A stretch of DNA of 64,000 bases from an uncultured Alphaproteobacteria bacterium (GCA_934232895.1 CAKQGH010000004.1:22501-86500); one strand, 5' to 3'. Counted from the stretch's first letter, positions 1 to 8,180 are shown. Program-made: numbers and translations. The notes: generated by a model from the sequence alone, not told the origin.

Positions 1-1515
1 TGCCAGACGAATACGTTGCGCCTCGCCCCCGGACAGGGTTCCCGCCATACGCGACAATGTTAAATACCCCAGGCCAACATTTTGTAAAAATTGCAGACGC
101 GATGTAATTTCGCGCAGGATTACGCGCGCGATGTCGTTTTCTTTCTGGGTCAAATGGTTCGGCAAATCTGTGAACCAACGCAGCGAATCATCCACCGCCA
201 AATCGCACGCATCCATAATATCAAAACCATTGATTTTGACGCACAATGCCTGGATATTCAGGCGTTTGCCGTGGCACATTGGGCACGGCTTTTCCGATTG
301 GTATTTCGCCAGTTCAGATTTCATCGCCTCGGATTCCGACTCGCGCCAGCGGCGTTCAATGTTCGGGATTACACCCTCGTATGGTTTTTCATAAACGAAT
401 CCGTTCCAGTTGATTTTAATCGGTTCATCCCCACTGCCATACAAAATCAAATTCTTTTGTTCGGCGGTCAATGTATGCCATGGTTTCGACAACGGAATCT
501 TGTATTTTTTATGCAACGCATCCAACAGATGGTCGAATTGACTGAGCATACCGCCCCGCGACCATGGCGCAATTGCCCCATCCAAAATCGACTTTGACGG
601 GTCCGGAATTACCAAATCTGGCGACATATTCAGTTGCACACCCAAACCATCGCACGCCGGGCATGCCCCCAATGGTGCATTAAACGAAAACAGACGCGGT
701 TCAATTTTCGGCACGGTAAAGCCGCTGACCGGGCACGCATAGTTTTGCGAATATAACACATCCTCGTTCGTGTCCAGGCGACGCACCAATACCGACCCCG
801 GCACCAGGCGCAACGAACCCTCGAACGAAGAATACATACGACTGCGGAATTCATCCACCGCGTTGCTGTCGGCGTCCGCCGCCGGCATGGCCAAACGGTC
901 CACAATCACAAATATGTTATGCTTTTTGTTTTTATCCAGTGCCGGCACCGACGCCAAATCGTAAAGTTCACCATCAACAATCGCGCGCTGGTATCCCTGC
1001 TTTATCAAGAATGCAATTTCTTTCTTGTATTCACCCTTGCGCTCGCGGACCAGTGGCGCCATGATGTAAATGCGCGTGCCCGCCGGAATTTTCATGGTCC
1101 AATCAACCATTTCGGCAATAGTCTGCGATTTAATGGGTAACCCCGTCACCGGCGAATGCGGCACCCCAATACGCGCCCACAATAAACGCAGGTAATCGTA
1201 AATCTCGGTCACCGTTCCAACGGTTGAACGTGGGTTTTTCGATGTGGTTTTTTGCTCGATGGAAATTGCCGGGGCCAATCCCTCTATTAAATCAACATCG
1301 GGCTTTTTCTGCATATCCAAAAACTGGCGCGCATACGACGACAGCGATTCAACATAACGACGTTGACCCTCGGCATAAATGGTATTAAATGCCAACGACG
1401 ATTTGCCAGACCCAGACACGCCAGTAAAGACCACCAATTTGTTTTTTGGTATGTCCAGATCAATATTTTTAAGATTATTTTCGCGTGCACCGCGAATTTT
1501 TATTATTCCACTCAT
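1..1515 (-). CDS. uvrA: Excinuclease ABC subunit A, N-terminal part (runs off the window)
   Basis: UvrA is the damage-recognition ATPase of nucleotide excision repair and works as a dimer with UvrB. The 505 visible residues begin MSGIIKIRGARENNLKN and carry Walker A (GVSGSGKSS, about residues 32-40), the zinc module with CPVS in place of CPxC followed by GACPACDGLG, a second CPMC motif, and the first ABC signature LSGGEAQRIRLA just before the window edge. CPVSGFT is common in alphaproteobacterial UvrA. The second ATPase half lies outside. The start at 1515 has no Shine-Dalgarno sequence, but a promoter ends 7 nt upstream, which fits a leaderless mRNA. Confidence 0.97.
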   Translation of the reverse strand, partial: MSGIIKIRGARENNLKNIDLDIPKNKLVVFTGVSGSGKSSLAFNTIYAEGQRRYVESLSSYARQFLDMQKKPDVDLIEGLAPAISIEQKTTSKNPRSTVGTVTEIYDYLRLLWARIGVPHSPVTGLPIKSQTIAEMVDWTMKIPAGTRIYIMAPLVRERKGEYKKEIAFLIKQGYQRAIVDGELYDLASVPALDKNKKHNIFVIVDRLAMPAADADSNAVDEFRSRMYSSFEGSLRLVPGSVLVRRLDTNEDVLYSQNYACPVSGFTVPKIEPRLFSFNAPLGACPACDGLGVQLNMSPDLVIPDPSKSILDGAIAPWSRGGMLSQFDHLLDALHKKYKIPLSKPWHTLTAEQKNLILYGSGDEPIKINWNGFVYEKPYEGVIPNIERRWRESESEAMKSELAKYQSEKPCPMCHGKRLNIQALCVKINGFDIMDACDLAVDDSLRWFTDLPNHLTQKENDIARVILREITSRLQFLQNVGLGYLTLSRMAGTLSGGEAQRIRLA

Positions 1516-1522
1516 AGTAGTC

Positions 1523-1550
1523 GATATAGATAATTTGTCGCGATTTTCAA
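1523..1550 (-). promoter_or_regulatory. uvrA promoter, leaderless type
   Basis: On the minus strand TTGAAA (1550-1545), a 16-bp spacer and TATATC (1528-1523) are followed by exactly 7 nt and then the ATG at 1515. No Shine-Dalgarno sequence is present. Confidence 0.6.
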
Positions 1551-1588
1551 TACAAAGGGCGAAAATTCTTTCGCCCCTGTGAATTTAT

Positions 1589-2443
1589 TTAATTGGCCGA
1601 TGCCATCAATTTGTCAGGGTTCAATGAAATCCCAGATTTACGGGTGTGGTCCGCCCCCGCGCGCGGTGCCAATTTGCCACCGACCCAAATATCAATGCCG
1701 CCGGCATTACCAAAAGTCGCCTTTTGATTCTGGGCCGCCGATACATAGTACACATCACCCGGCACCAGGACACGGCTGAACACGGTGTTGCCACGCGCAT
1801 CTTCGACCTTGACCCAGGATTCATCTATCGCCTGCAAAACCACGGTGCCCTTGGCACGATTGTCGGCGCCAAAACGTTCGCGAACGGCAACTGTGAATTT
1901 CGGCTCAACGGGCGCCTGCTCTGCGGTCACCGCACCATTTGATACAACGGTTGTATCGGTTTCCGGTTGGTCGCCAGACAATAACGATGCTACCAAAACT
2001 ATGACCAAAATCAGCGCGACCATACCCGCCGCAAACCATTTCCAATGAACGCGCACGAACGCCCACAGGTGTTGAAACCATGCGCGCAATGTCTGACCAC
2101 GTCCCGCACACGCACATGCGGCACCATCATCGGCGGCGTCATCTTTATCTGAATGCGCCTGGCATTCACCAGACAGCCCCATTTCGCGCTTTAACTTTGC
2201 AACGATTTCATCCGGATCCAATCCCAATTCCATGGCGTAATTACGAGCAAAACCCAAAATATAGACCGGCTCCGGAATCACATTGTAATTGCCGTCTTCC
2301 AGTGCCTGTAAAAATTCCTCGCGAATACACAACTGCTTTGCGATGGTTGGAATTTCGCGTTTGCGGCGACCGGTTGTGCGCGCGTTGCGCAGCATTTCGC
2401 CCGCGGTAATTTCCAACTGTGGTAAAGTATTATTTTCATTCAT
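1589..2443 (-). CDS. rodZ: RodZ-like cell-shape protein (HTH_25, one TM segment, DUF4115)
   Basis: RodZ links MreB filaments to the membrane-bound elongation machinery. The protein (284 aa) has an N-terminal Xre-like helix-turn-helix at about residues 12-80 (GEMLRNARTTGRRKREI, then FLQALEDGNYNVIPEPVY), an acidic linker, one TM helix at about 136-155 (FAAGMVALILVIVLVASLL) and a periplasmic DUF4115-like domain rich in beta strands. The start at 2443 has an AAGGA Shine-Dalgarno about 9 nt upstream. It lies between dus and uvrA on the same strand. The family call rests on domain order and is fairly secure. Confidence 0.85.
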   Translation of the reverse strand: MNENNTLPQLEITAGEMLRNARTTGRRKREIPTIAKQLCIREEFLQALEDGNYNVIPEPVYILGFARNYAMELGLDPDEIVAKLKREMGLSGECQAHSDKDDAADDGAACACAGRGQTLRAWFQHLWAFVRVHWKWFAAGMVALILVIVLVASLLSGDQPETDTTVVSNGAVTAEQAPVEPKFTVAVRERFGADNRAKGTVVLQAIDESWVKVEDARGNTVFSRVLVPGDVYYVSAAQNQKATFGNAGGIDIWVGGKLAPRAGADHTRKSGISLNPDKLMASAN

Positions 2444-2468
2444 AGTTGTTTTTCCTTGTTATGCACTA

Positions 2469-3401
2469 TCATAAACCTATATTTTCCAGGTCGCAACCCC
2501 AAAATTCACGAATTGCATCACGCAGTGCATCCGCATCGGTAATTTGGTTTACCCATATGCGAAAACCCGCCGAATTTGGACGCCCCGCCGAATACCATGC
2601 GGCATGTTTCCGAAACATGGGCACCGCCACCGCCGCGCCATAGTATTCGATTGCATATTCCAAATGTTGCAACACCACACGCCCGACATTGTCCGGTGCG
2701 CATTCGCGCCCCGCAATTTGCCCCAGCACCCATGGCCGCCCCAACATTGCACGCCCAATCATCACACCCGCATAGCCCAAATTTTCCATGTCGGCGGCAT
2801 CCGCCGCGGTTGCAATATCACCATTTGCAATAATCGGAATCGGCGCGTCCGAAACATCGGGATGCACCGCCGGGCCAACATATAATTGGGCCCGTGTCCG
2901 CCCATGCAATGTTGCAAACCGAACCCCAGAATCCGCGGCAATATGTACCAGTTCACACCAATCACGATGCGCATCGTCCCACCCCAGTCGGGTTTTGACC
3001 GACACCGGAATATCAACCGCGCGCACCACCGCCGCCATTATTTTACCGGCCAACGCATGGTCCCGCATCAGGTACGCCCCCGCCCCGGCACGCGTTGCAA
3101 CCTTGGGCACAGGACAGCCCATATTTATATCAATCCACCGCGCACCCGCGTCCTGTAAAATACGCGCCGCGTCGGCCATTAAATTCACATCGGCACCAAA
3201 AATCTGGGCACCTATGGGCCCCTCATCATCATATCGGTCGAAATTGCGCGGACAATTTTTATGTGCCGCAACCAACGAATGGCACGAAATCATTTCCGTC
3301 ACCAGCGGTGCATTTGGTGCAAACGCGCGCAAGACCCGCCGAAACGGCCGGTCGGTAATTCCCGCCAATGGTGCAGCAAAAATTTGATTATCACTAAACA
3401 T
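2469..3401 (-). CDS. dus: tRNA-dihydrouridine synthase (DusA/DusB family)
   Basis: Dus enzymes reduce uridine to dihydrouridine in tRNA D-loops using FMN and NADPH. The 310-aa protein starts MFSDNQIFAAPLAGITDRPFRR and shows the TIM-barrel hallmarks: APLAGITD at the FMN site, GCPVPKVATRAGAGAYLM with the catalytic Cys, SVKTRLGWDD, TLHGRTRAQLY, and NGDI...GVMIGRAMLGRPW. A longer reading frame extends to 3548, but the start at 3401 is preferred. It begins the conserved domain and a promoter -10 box ends 7 nt upstream. It is divergent from ftsB with only 19 bp between the start codons. The DusA versus DusB subtype is not resolved. Confidence 0.9.
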   Translation of the reverse strand: MFSDNQIFAAPLAGITDRPFRRVLRAFAPNAPLVTEMISCHSLVAAHKNCPRNFDRYDDEGPIGAQIFGADVNLMADAARILQDAGARWIDINMGCPVPKVATRAGAGAYLMRDHALAGKIMAAVVRAVDIPVSVKTRLGWDDAHRDWCELVHIAADSGVRFATLHGRTRAQLYVGPAVHPDVSDAPIPIIANGDIATAADAADMENLGYAGVMIGRAMLGRPWVLGQIAGRECAPDNVGRVVLQHLEYAIEYYGAAVAVPMFRKHAAWYSAGRPNSAGFRIWVNQITDADALRDAIREFWGCDLENIGL

Positions 3402-3437
3402 TTGTGATATAATGGCACCGATGAAGGAAAAAATCAA
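3384..3437. promoter_or_regulatory. Symmetric divergent promoter shared by dus and ftsB
   Basis: Plus strand: TTGATT (3384-3389), 18 bp, TATAAT (3408-3413, preceded by TG as an extended -10), then 7 nt to ATG 3421. Minus strand: TTGATT (3437-3432), 17 bp, CATTAT (3414-3409), then 7 nt to ATG 3401. The two -10 boxes overlap on opposite strands, and each start codon sits where transcription should begin. Confidence 0.65.
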
Positions 3438-3747
3438 AAATTTCTTTGGGTTTATTGGGCGCGCCTGGGATGCCAGTTGGCGCGGCAAAATCGGCGTTTT
3501 AATGGTCGCATTTGCGCTGTTTATGTTTGTACGCATATTTTGGGGCACGGTGAATGTTCAGCGGTTTATTGTAAATATATGGCGCCTGGATGTCGAGCAA
3601 ACCGAATTGGCGACCCAGCGCGAAAAACTGGACGCCATAAACCGCCACATTGAATTATTACAATCGGCCAGCCCCGATTATGTCCAGGAACTGGGGTTGA
3701 AATACCTGAACATTGGTGACCCAAAATTCAAGATTTTGAAAATATAG
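3421..3747 (+). CDS. ftsB: FtsB/DivIC-type septum formation protein
   Basis: FtsB-type proteins form the FtsQLB division subcomplex. The 108-aa sequence has a short cytoplasmic N-terminus (MKEKIKNFFGFIG), one TM helix (GVLMVAFALFMFVRIFWG, about 27-45), a heptad-like periplasmic helix (RLDVEQTELATQREKLDAINRHIELL) and a C-terminal DYVQELGLKYLNIGDPKFKIL segment, matching the septum-formation-initiator family. An ATG at 3412 overlaps the -10 box, so 3421 is chosen. An intrinsic terminator follows. Alphaproteobacteria often place ftsB near eno, but here eno lies 17 kb away. Confidence 0.85.
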   Translation: MKEKIKNFFGFIGRAWDASWRGKIGVLMVAFALFMFVRIFWGTVNVQRFIVNIWRLDVEQTELATQREKLDAINRHIELLQSASPDYVQELGLKYLNIGDPKFKILKI

Positions 3748-3756
3748 CCATTAAAA

Positions 3757-3782
3757 ATCCCCGCACTTGCGGGGGTTTTTTT
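3757..3782 (+). terminator. Intrinsic terminator after ftsB
   Basis: A CCCCGC/GCGGGG hairpin with an ACTT loop is followed by TTTTTTT. Confidence 0.85.
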
Positions 3783-4254
3783 AATTCAACAAAATAATCA
3801 TAACATTCAGGTATGTCGCAAACAGCATCCATAATAAATATGGCCACAGTAAATACGACGCCCATTTGTCGAAAACATGAAACGCACTCATCATCCAAAT
3901 GGTAATGCCAATCAGACCGATTAAAACTATCAATGCCGCACCTGCCAAATGCAGTCCAAAGAACATATACGACCACATTGCATTCAACACCATTTGAACC
4001 AAAAACAGCAAGTATGCCGGCGTTTTCGAACGGCGTGTTTTGTCGTTGCGTATGACCAAGAATAACGCCACACCAATCAATGCGTATAATATCGTCCACG
4101 CCAGCGCAAACACCCACCCATCGGGCGTCAGTACCGATTTGCTCAACGCATTATACCAAACATCGGACGGCCCATGTGGTGAAAACATGGCACCAATAAC
4201 ACCGGGAATAAACGCCAACACCATGGCCAAAATAAATTGAAATACGCGTCGCAT
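3781..4254 (-). CDS. tspO: TspO/MBR family membrane protein
   Basis: TspO proteins are five-helix membrane proteins that bind porphyrins and cholesterol-like ligands. The 157-aa sequence has five hydrophobic helices and family features such as FSPHGPSDVWYNALSKSVLTPDGWVF, PAYLLFLVQMVLNAMWSYMFFGLHL and LLWPYLLWMLFATYLNVMIILLN (the WxxYLxFATYLN-like signature). The start at 4254 has a strong AGGAG Shine-Dalgarno 7 nt upstream. It converges with ftsB and their ends almost meet at the terminator. The physiological ligand cannot be told from sequence. Confidence 0.9.
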   Translation of the reverse strand: MRRVFQFILAMVLAFIPGVIGAMFSPHGPSDVWYNALSKSVLTPDGWVFALAWTILYALIGVALFLVIRNDKTRRSKTPAYLLFLVQMVLNAMWSYMFFGLHLAGAALIVLIGLIGITIWMMSAFHVFDKWASYLLWPYLLWMLFATYLNVMIILLN

Positions 4255-4348
4255 GTATGCTCTCCTTTGAACTCTGATACCCAAATTATACCGCGCACCC
4301 CGCCCCACCCGCCACAGGAACGATTTCCCGGGCGCATTTATACAAAAC

Positions 4349-4377
4349 TTGAAATTTTCCGAAAGATAGTATAGAAT
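4349..4377 (+). promoter_or_regulatory. tRNA-Arg promoter
   Basis: TTGAAA (4349-4354), a 17-bp spacer and TAGAAT (4372-4377) lie 9 nt before the tRNA. Confidence 0.6.
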
Positions 4378-4386
4378 AGCGACCGT

Positions 4387-4463
4387 GCGCCCTTAGCCCA
4401 GCTGGATAGAGCATCGGATTTCTAATCCGCAGGTCGCAGGTTCGAATCCTGCAGGGCGCGCCA
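4387..4463 (+). tRNA. tRNA-Arg (anticodon UCU)
   Basis: A 77-nt cloverleaf with encoded CCA. The acceptor stem is GCGCCCT/AGGGCGC, the anticodon loop TTTCTAA gives TCT, and the T-arm is GCAGGTTCGAATCCTGC. It reads AGA codons. Confidence 0.95.
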
Positions 4464-4476
4464 GAAATAAAGAATA

Positions 4477-4510
4477 CCCACGGTGCGAAACCGTGGGGAT
4501 TTTTTATTTT
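4477..4510 (+). terminator. tRNA-Arg terminator and a following tRNA-like scrap
   Basis: A CCCACGGT/ACCGTGGG hairpin is followed by ATTTTTTATTTT. Just downstream (about 4520-4560) lies an inverted T-arm-like piece, GGATTTGAACCTGCG, reminiscent of the duplicated tRNA ends seen beside the other tRNA genes. Confidence 0.75.
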
Positions 4511-4570
4511 GTGCAAGTCTCAGGATTTGAACCTGCGAATAAGCGGTTCGACCCGCCGCAAATTTGCTTA

Positions 4571-6496
4571 TTAGAAACCGATAAAAAATGATAGAGAAAA
4601 ACTTTCTATGGCACCTATCGTACGTTGACCTGTGCCATTCTGTATTTCGCCCCGGAACACCCATACATAGTCCGATGCATGATGGTCGTCATACGGATCG
4701 CTTTCTATGTATACTGGCTGACTATTAAAACTATATGGAAGATTTATCGCCTTGCCACTGGTCAGATATTGCATTCTGACACCATACAATTTTCCTAGGT
4801 TTACTTGGACACCGGCTCCGAAGCGAAATACCGTTGCGCGCATAGAGCCAGTTGTAGCACGCAGATATTTGCTTGATTCTATTTCACCGCTCAAAAAACC
4901 TATTGCACCAATACCATAAATATAGACATCTTCATAAGCAATTAAACCAAAGTTACCATAAACCGGCTCATTATACGACCAATTGACAACCTGGGCCTTT
5001 GGTGTGATGATAGGATTTTCTGGCTCGGAAAAATACCCCCAAAAACTATCTATTCCGGTGTGTTTACCATCATGATACTTATTAAATCTTAACATTTGAC
5101 ATGTTTTGCCGGCAGGACACGGGCGACCATTATACATATCTGAAAGTGGGACGAATTCGTATTTATAATAGTCATATGCGACGGTTGTTGGTTGAACATC
5201 CATTTTTTCCAATTGCAAACCGAGTGCCGCACGAACGCCGAATTTGTTGTTTATACGCATCCTCGTTCCCAACTCAAAACCAGCATCAACACTTGTGCCA
5301 TAATTTGAATATGTTCCCCCCAGGAATGCCAGACCCGCAAAGGCAAGTCGACCTTGAGCCCAATTACTATTGTCCTTGCTAAATGTACGAACACCAGACG
5401 AATAGTATGTTGTTTGACCGCCAGTCACAGATACGGATTCTGATATATCAACAAAATCTTTCTTTGAAAACACAACACGATGCTTATCATCTGGAGACAA
5501 TTCGCCGGTGATGTTACCTTTTATCTTGGTACCATCAACTGATACACTGACACCAGGATTGCGCTTTTTGAATGCGGAAAAATCTATCTTGCCGGGCAAT
5601 TTATCCATGCTGATAGTGTATTCACTGTCCGAGTATTTTGAAAATGTGCGTGCCTTTGTTATCTTAGTAGCCTCGGGGTTGTTGGCAGTGATTGTTTGTT
5701 CTATGCCCAATGGTGCATTAAATTTCACAGGTTCAACGCCGTGGTCAACACCATTAATGGAAATTCTGGAATTACCCAAACTGGTACGAACAGTTATGCG
5801 TTTGGTATCACGTTTTAATGTTTTTGATACTCGAACCTTGTTTTGTACAATCAATTTTTCCTGAACATCTGCATAGTTTTCTTTCGTAATTTCCAGTGTG
5901 TGCTTCCCGTTGCAAACATTGCCAAATTTAATGGGTGATGTACCTTGATATTTACCGTTGTCTAATGTGACAAATGCATTTGCCGGTGTTGTAATAATTT
6001 CAACTGGTGCACCGCGACAACTGGTGTCGCCAGCAACCTCGGTAAAAACTATCGACCCAGATGCAGACGCTGGCAATTTTGCCAGACGCTGCTTTTCTTT
6101 TTGAAATTCTCGTTGGGAATAGCGATATTGCACACAACCTACCCAGCCACCAGATTCTTTATCAACATCGCCTTTTTGACGTTCCAACCCCTTTAATGAT
6201 AATGTGCCAATAGACCGCTCATATGACCGGGTTGTGCCTGCGCTGGTGGTTTCATCGGCATAAAATTCGGATTGCACATTCAGCGCAACACCAAATAGAC
6301 GCCCAAGTTGGCTGTCTATATCACGTTCTGCCTTGTTGGCGGCATCACTGACACTGGTGTCTGAATATGTTTTTGCAACCAAATACTTATATTTTGTATC
6401 ATCGGTTGGGGTGCTAGTGGCCCAATCGCATTTATTGGCAAAGGCCGACGTGGTGCACAAAATCATTCCATACGCAAAAATGGCAATCCGTTTCAT
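4571..6496 (-). CDS. Secreted PEGA-domain protein with beta-rich C-terminal half
   Basis: A 641-aa exported protein of unknown specific role. It has a signal peptide (MKRIAIFAYGMILCTTSAFA), a PEGA-like domain around residues 155-215 (PVEIITTPANAFVTLDNGKYQGTSPIKF, then HTLEITKENY), two further PEGA-like or Ig-like repeats (ITVRTSLGNSRISINGVDHG..., GVSVSVDGTKIKGNITGE...), and a C-terminal region of about 250 residues with alternating aromatic strands ending SFSLSFFIGF, as expected of an outer-membrane barrel. It starts 17 nt after the lipoprotein gene at 6513-7115 with a GGGGGA Shine-Dalgarno, so the two form an operon. The barrel is inference. Confidence 0.7.
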   Translation of the reverse strand: MKRIAIFAYGMILCTTSAFANKCDWATSTPTDDTKYKYLVAKTYSDTSVSDAANKAERDIDSQLGRLFGVALNVQSEFYADETTSAGTTRSYERSIGTLSLKGLERQKGDVDKESGGWVGCVQYRYSQREFQKEKQRLAKLPASASGSIVFTEVAGDTSCRGAPVEIITTPANAFVTLDNGKYQGTSPIKFGNVCNGKHTLEITKENYADVQEKLIVQNKVRVSKTLKRDTKRITVRTSLGNSRISINGVDHGVEPVKFNAPLGIEQTITANNPEATKITKARTFSKYSDSEYTISMDKLPGKIDFSAFKKRNPGVSVSVDGTKIKGNITGELSPDDKHRVVFSKKDFVDISESVSVTGGQTTYYSSGVRTFSKDNSNWAQGRLAFAGLAFLGGTYSNYGTSVDAGFELGTRMRINNKFGVRAALGLQLEKMDVQPTTVAYDYYKYEFVPLSDMYNGRPCPAGKTCQMLRFNKYHDGKHTGIDSFWGYFSEPENPIITPKAQVVNWSYNEPVYGNFGLIAYEDVYIYGIGAIGFLSGEIESSKYLRATTGSMRATVFRFGAGVQVNLGKLYGVRMQYLTSGKAINLPYSFNSQPVYIESDPYDDHHASDYVWVFRGEIQNGTGQRTIGAIESFSLSFFIGF

Positions 6497-6512
6497 TTTT
6501 ATTCCCCCAGAA

Positions 6513-7115
6513 TTATTGTTCAGACACAATGGTGTACTGCTCGCGAACCATGGCATCCCATTGCTGTGCGGCTTTCTTTTTCAGGTCATCTGATATACCC
6601 TTGCTGCCGTTCAGTGTGCGGTCTATTGCCTTTTTCATGTCGGCTTCACTGATTTTGACGCGTGCATATACAGAATAAAACATCTCTTTGTCATTATCGG
6701 CACTGACAGTACTCAAAACCTTTTCCCAATAACGATCGCTGACAACCGCCTTGGACATCAAAGCCTTGGCAGACTCTGTGCTAACAAATTGAACCTGGGC
6801 CGTGTCATATGTCGTGCCTTCCTCTGCGTTCTGGAACATGTATGTCAGATTCTGGTTTATTGCGCCCGCAATGGCATTTTTCGCATTATTTTCAGCGATT
6901 CTGTATCCCATAGAGATATTAGCTTTTTCAGCTGGAATTCGTGTCTCCCCCAAGAAATACAGGTCAGAGCCCTTTTTCGTCAGTGGTGTGCTTTCTTTTG
7001 CCCAGCTTGGTCGGCGACTCATATCGTCACTGCGTGCGATAACTTTGTCCGACATACCACCGCCACATGCGGCCAATAATGCGGCCATAGACGCCGCAAT
7101 TATAGATTTTTTCAT
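6513..7115 (-). CDS. LPP20-like lipoprotein
   Basis: A 200-aa lipoprotein with the lipobox-type signal MKKSIIAASMAALLAAC-GGG. The mature part (SDLYFLGETRIPAEKANISMGYRIAENNAKNAIAGAINQ...) resembles LPP20-type lipoproteins, which carry an alpha/beta domain that processes repeated YxxA segments. The start at 7115 begins the signal peptide and an AAAGGGAA Shine-Dalgarno precedes it. It is the first gene of an operon with the PEGA protein downstream. In related systems such pairs are envelope components, but a function here is not established. Confidence 0.65.
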   Translation of the reverse strand: MKKSIIAASMAALLAACGGGMSDKVIARSDDMSRRPSWAKESTPLTKKGSDLYFLGETRIPAEKANISMGYRIAENNAKNAIAGAINQNLTYMFQNAEEGTTYDTAQVQFVSTESAKALMSKAVVSDRYWEKVLSTVSADNDKEMFYSVYARVKISEADMKKAIDRTLNGSKGISDDLKKKAAQQWDAMVREQYTIVSEQ

Positions 7116-7402
7116 GTTCTTTCCCTTTGGTTGTAAAAACACCCGACGGAGCGGGTGGTTGGAGGTTCAGAACTATAATGCGTTGAAAATAGCGGGCTTA
7201 TTCTTATATATCGCCACCCTCCAACCATCGGTTGGAGGTATTTTTTGTCCCCACGGACACAACGCATAAACGGGTTCTGACGCCCCAACACGGCATCGCC
7301 ATGTCGTCATACATTTTATCATTGATGCGAATTTTTTCAAGGTGATAATTAAGGCCACAAAAAAATCCCGCCAGTTTGGCGGGGATTTTTTATCAGAAAC
7401 TC
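7116..7402. other. Non-coding gap with hairpins
   Basis: No gene is seen in these 290 bases. There is a CACCCG/CGGGTG hairpin near 7141-7158, a CCTCCAACC/GGTTGGAGG hairpin followed by TATTTTTT at about 7217-7246 (terminator-like on plus), and a bidirectional terminator at 7361-7391. Confidence 0.5.
7361..7391 (-). terminator. Terminator after the zeta-like kinase module
   Basis: A CCCGCC-AGTTT-GGCGGG hairpin with T-runs on both strands. A nearly identical hairpin lies on the other side of the module at 8131-8162. Confidence 0.8.
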
Positions 7403-7546
7403 TTATAATCTAACCTCGGTCAATTTACCATTTACAACATACGGAACAGGCACGCCGGCTTTCTTGGCGGCATGGCGCGCACCACGAACCCCACGTCTGG
7501 CCAGGCGTTGTATTTTTTCCGATAAATTCAACCGACTTTTAGTCAC
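7403..7546 (-). CDS. 47-aa basic protein overlapping the zeta-like kinase gene
   Basis: A GTG-initiated frame that overlaps the last 8 nt of the upstream kinase gene. It encodes 47 residues: VTKSRLNLSEKIQRLARRG..., then KKAGVPVPYVVNGKLTEVRL. The layout (short basic helix, then a beta-hairpin-like VPYVVNGKL segment) resembles small proteins often found directly after zeta-like kinase genes, many of which end in a '(P/V)xxxNGK' motif. Overlap implies translational coupling and a possible antitoxin or partner role, which is inference. A terminator follows directly. Confidence 0.6.
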   Translation of the reverse strand: MTKSRLNLSEKIQRLARRGVRGARHAAKKAGVPVPYVVNGKLTEVRL

Positions 7547-8093
7547 TTTTCATACCCTTGAATTTATTATAGACACGTTCATTTACAATTTCAAGTCGTT
7601 TTGAATCACTGCGTGCGACCAACTCAAAACGTTCACCGCCATTATAATATAATTCCCAATATTTAACGTTTGGTATCGTTTTCCAAAAATTATTCAAACT
7701 ACGTTTATATCGACGAATTACATCAACCGTTGGCACATTATGCCCGCCTAACTTGACCCGCATTTTAATTCTGGCGATGTTTTGTTTAACCGTTTCAAGG
7801 AAAATATATACAAACACAATATCGTAATGTTCCTGTTTGGCCCGTTCTATGGCACGCAAATGATATAACCCAGAAATTGTTGATTCCAACACGAATGAAC
7901 ATCCGCCACGAAATAATTCATCCATCTGGGATAATAATATTTTGCCGGATTGGATACCTATTTTATCATTCAGGTTCTTGGCTATCTCGTCTGCATTCAG
8001 AAAGGTAATATCGTCTTCCCTGACTATTTCTTTGGCTAACGTTGTCTTACCACTGCCATTTGGGCCGGCTATAATATACATTATCTTGCTCAT
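7539..8093 (-). CDS. Zeta-toxin-like P-loop kinase
   Basis: A 184-aa P-loop NTPase starting MSKIMYIIAGPNGSGKTTLAKEIV. It shows Walker A (GPNGSGKTT), an NADEIAKNL motif, an ESTISG motif and RVKLGGHNVPTVDVIRRYKRSLNNF, all typical of the compact zeta-like kinases, which phosphorylate UDP-sugars or other small substrates. The classical 270-aa zeta toxins are longer. The start at 8093 is supported by an extended -10 TATAAT ending 7 nt upstream without a Shine-Dalgarno. The module with the 47-aa gene is bracketed by two near-identical terminators, suggesting acquisition as a unit. Toxicity is not shown. Confidence 0.8.
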   Translation of the reverse strand: MSKIMYIIAGPNGSGKTTLAKEIVREDDITFLNADEIAKNLNDKIGIQSGKILLSQMDELFRGGCSFVLESTISGLYHLRAIERAKQEHYDIVFVYIFLETVKQNIARIKMRVKLGGHNVPTVDVIRRYKRSLNNFWKTIPNVKYWELYYNGGERFELVARSDSKRLEIVNERVYNKFKGMKSD

Positions 8094-8100
8094 GGTTGGT

Positions 8101-8109
8101 ATTATAGCA
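8101..8109 (-). promoter_or_regulatory. Extended -10 promoter of the zeta-like kinase
   Basis: On minus, TG-C-TATAAT (8109-8101) is followed by 7 nt (ACCAACC) and ATG 8093. The -35 is weak (GTGAAA). Confidence 0.55.
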
Positions 8110-8130
8110 TAAAATACCCTTTGTTTCACA

Positions 8131-8162
8131 TAAAAATCCCCGCCAGTTTGGCGGGGTGTTTT
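8131..8162 (-). terminator. Terminator of the DUF308 gene
   Basis: A CCCCGCC-AGTTT-GGCGGGG hairpin, with a T-run on the minus strand. Confidence 0.8.
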
Positions 8163-8180
8163 ATAGTTTTTTGTTGTTTA

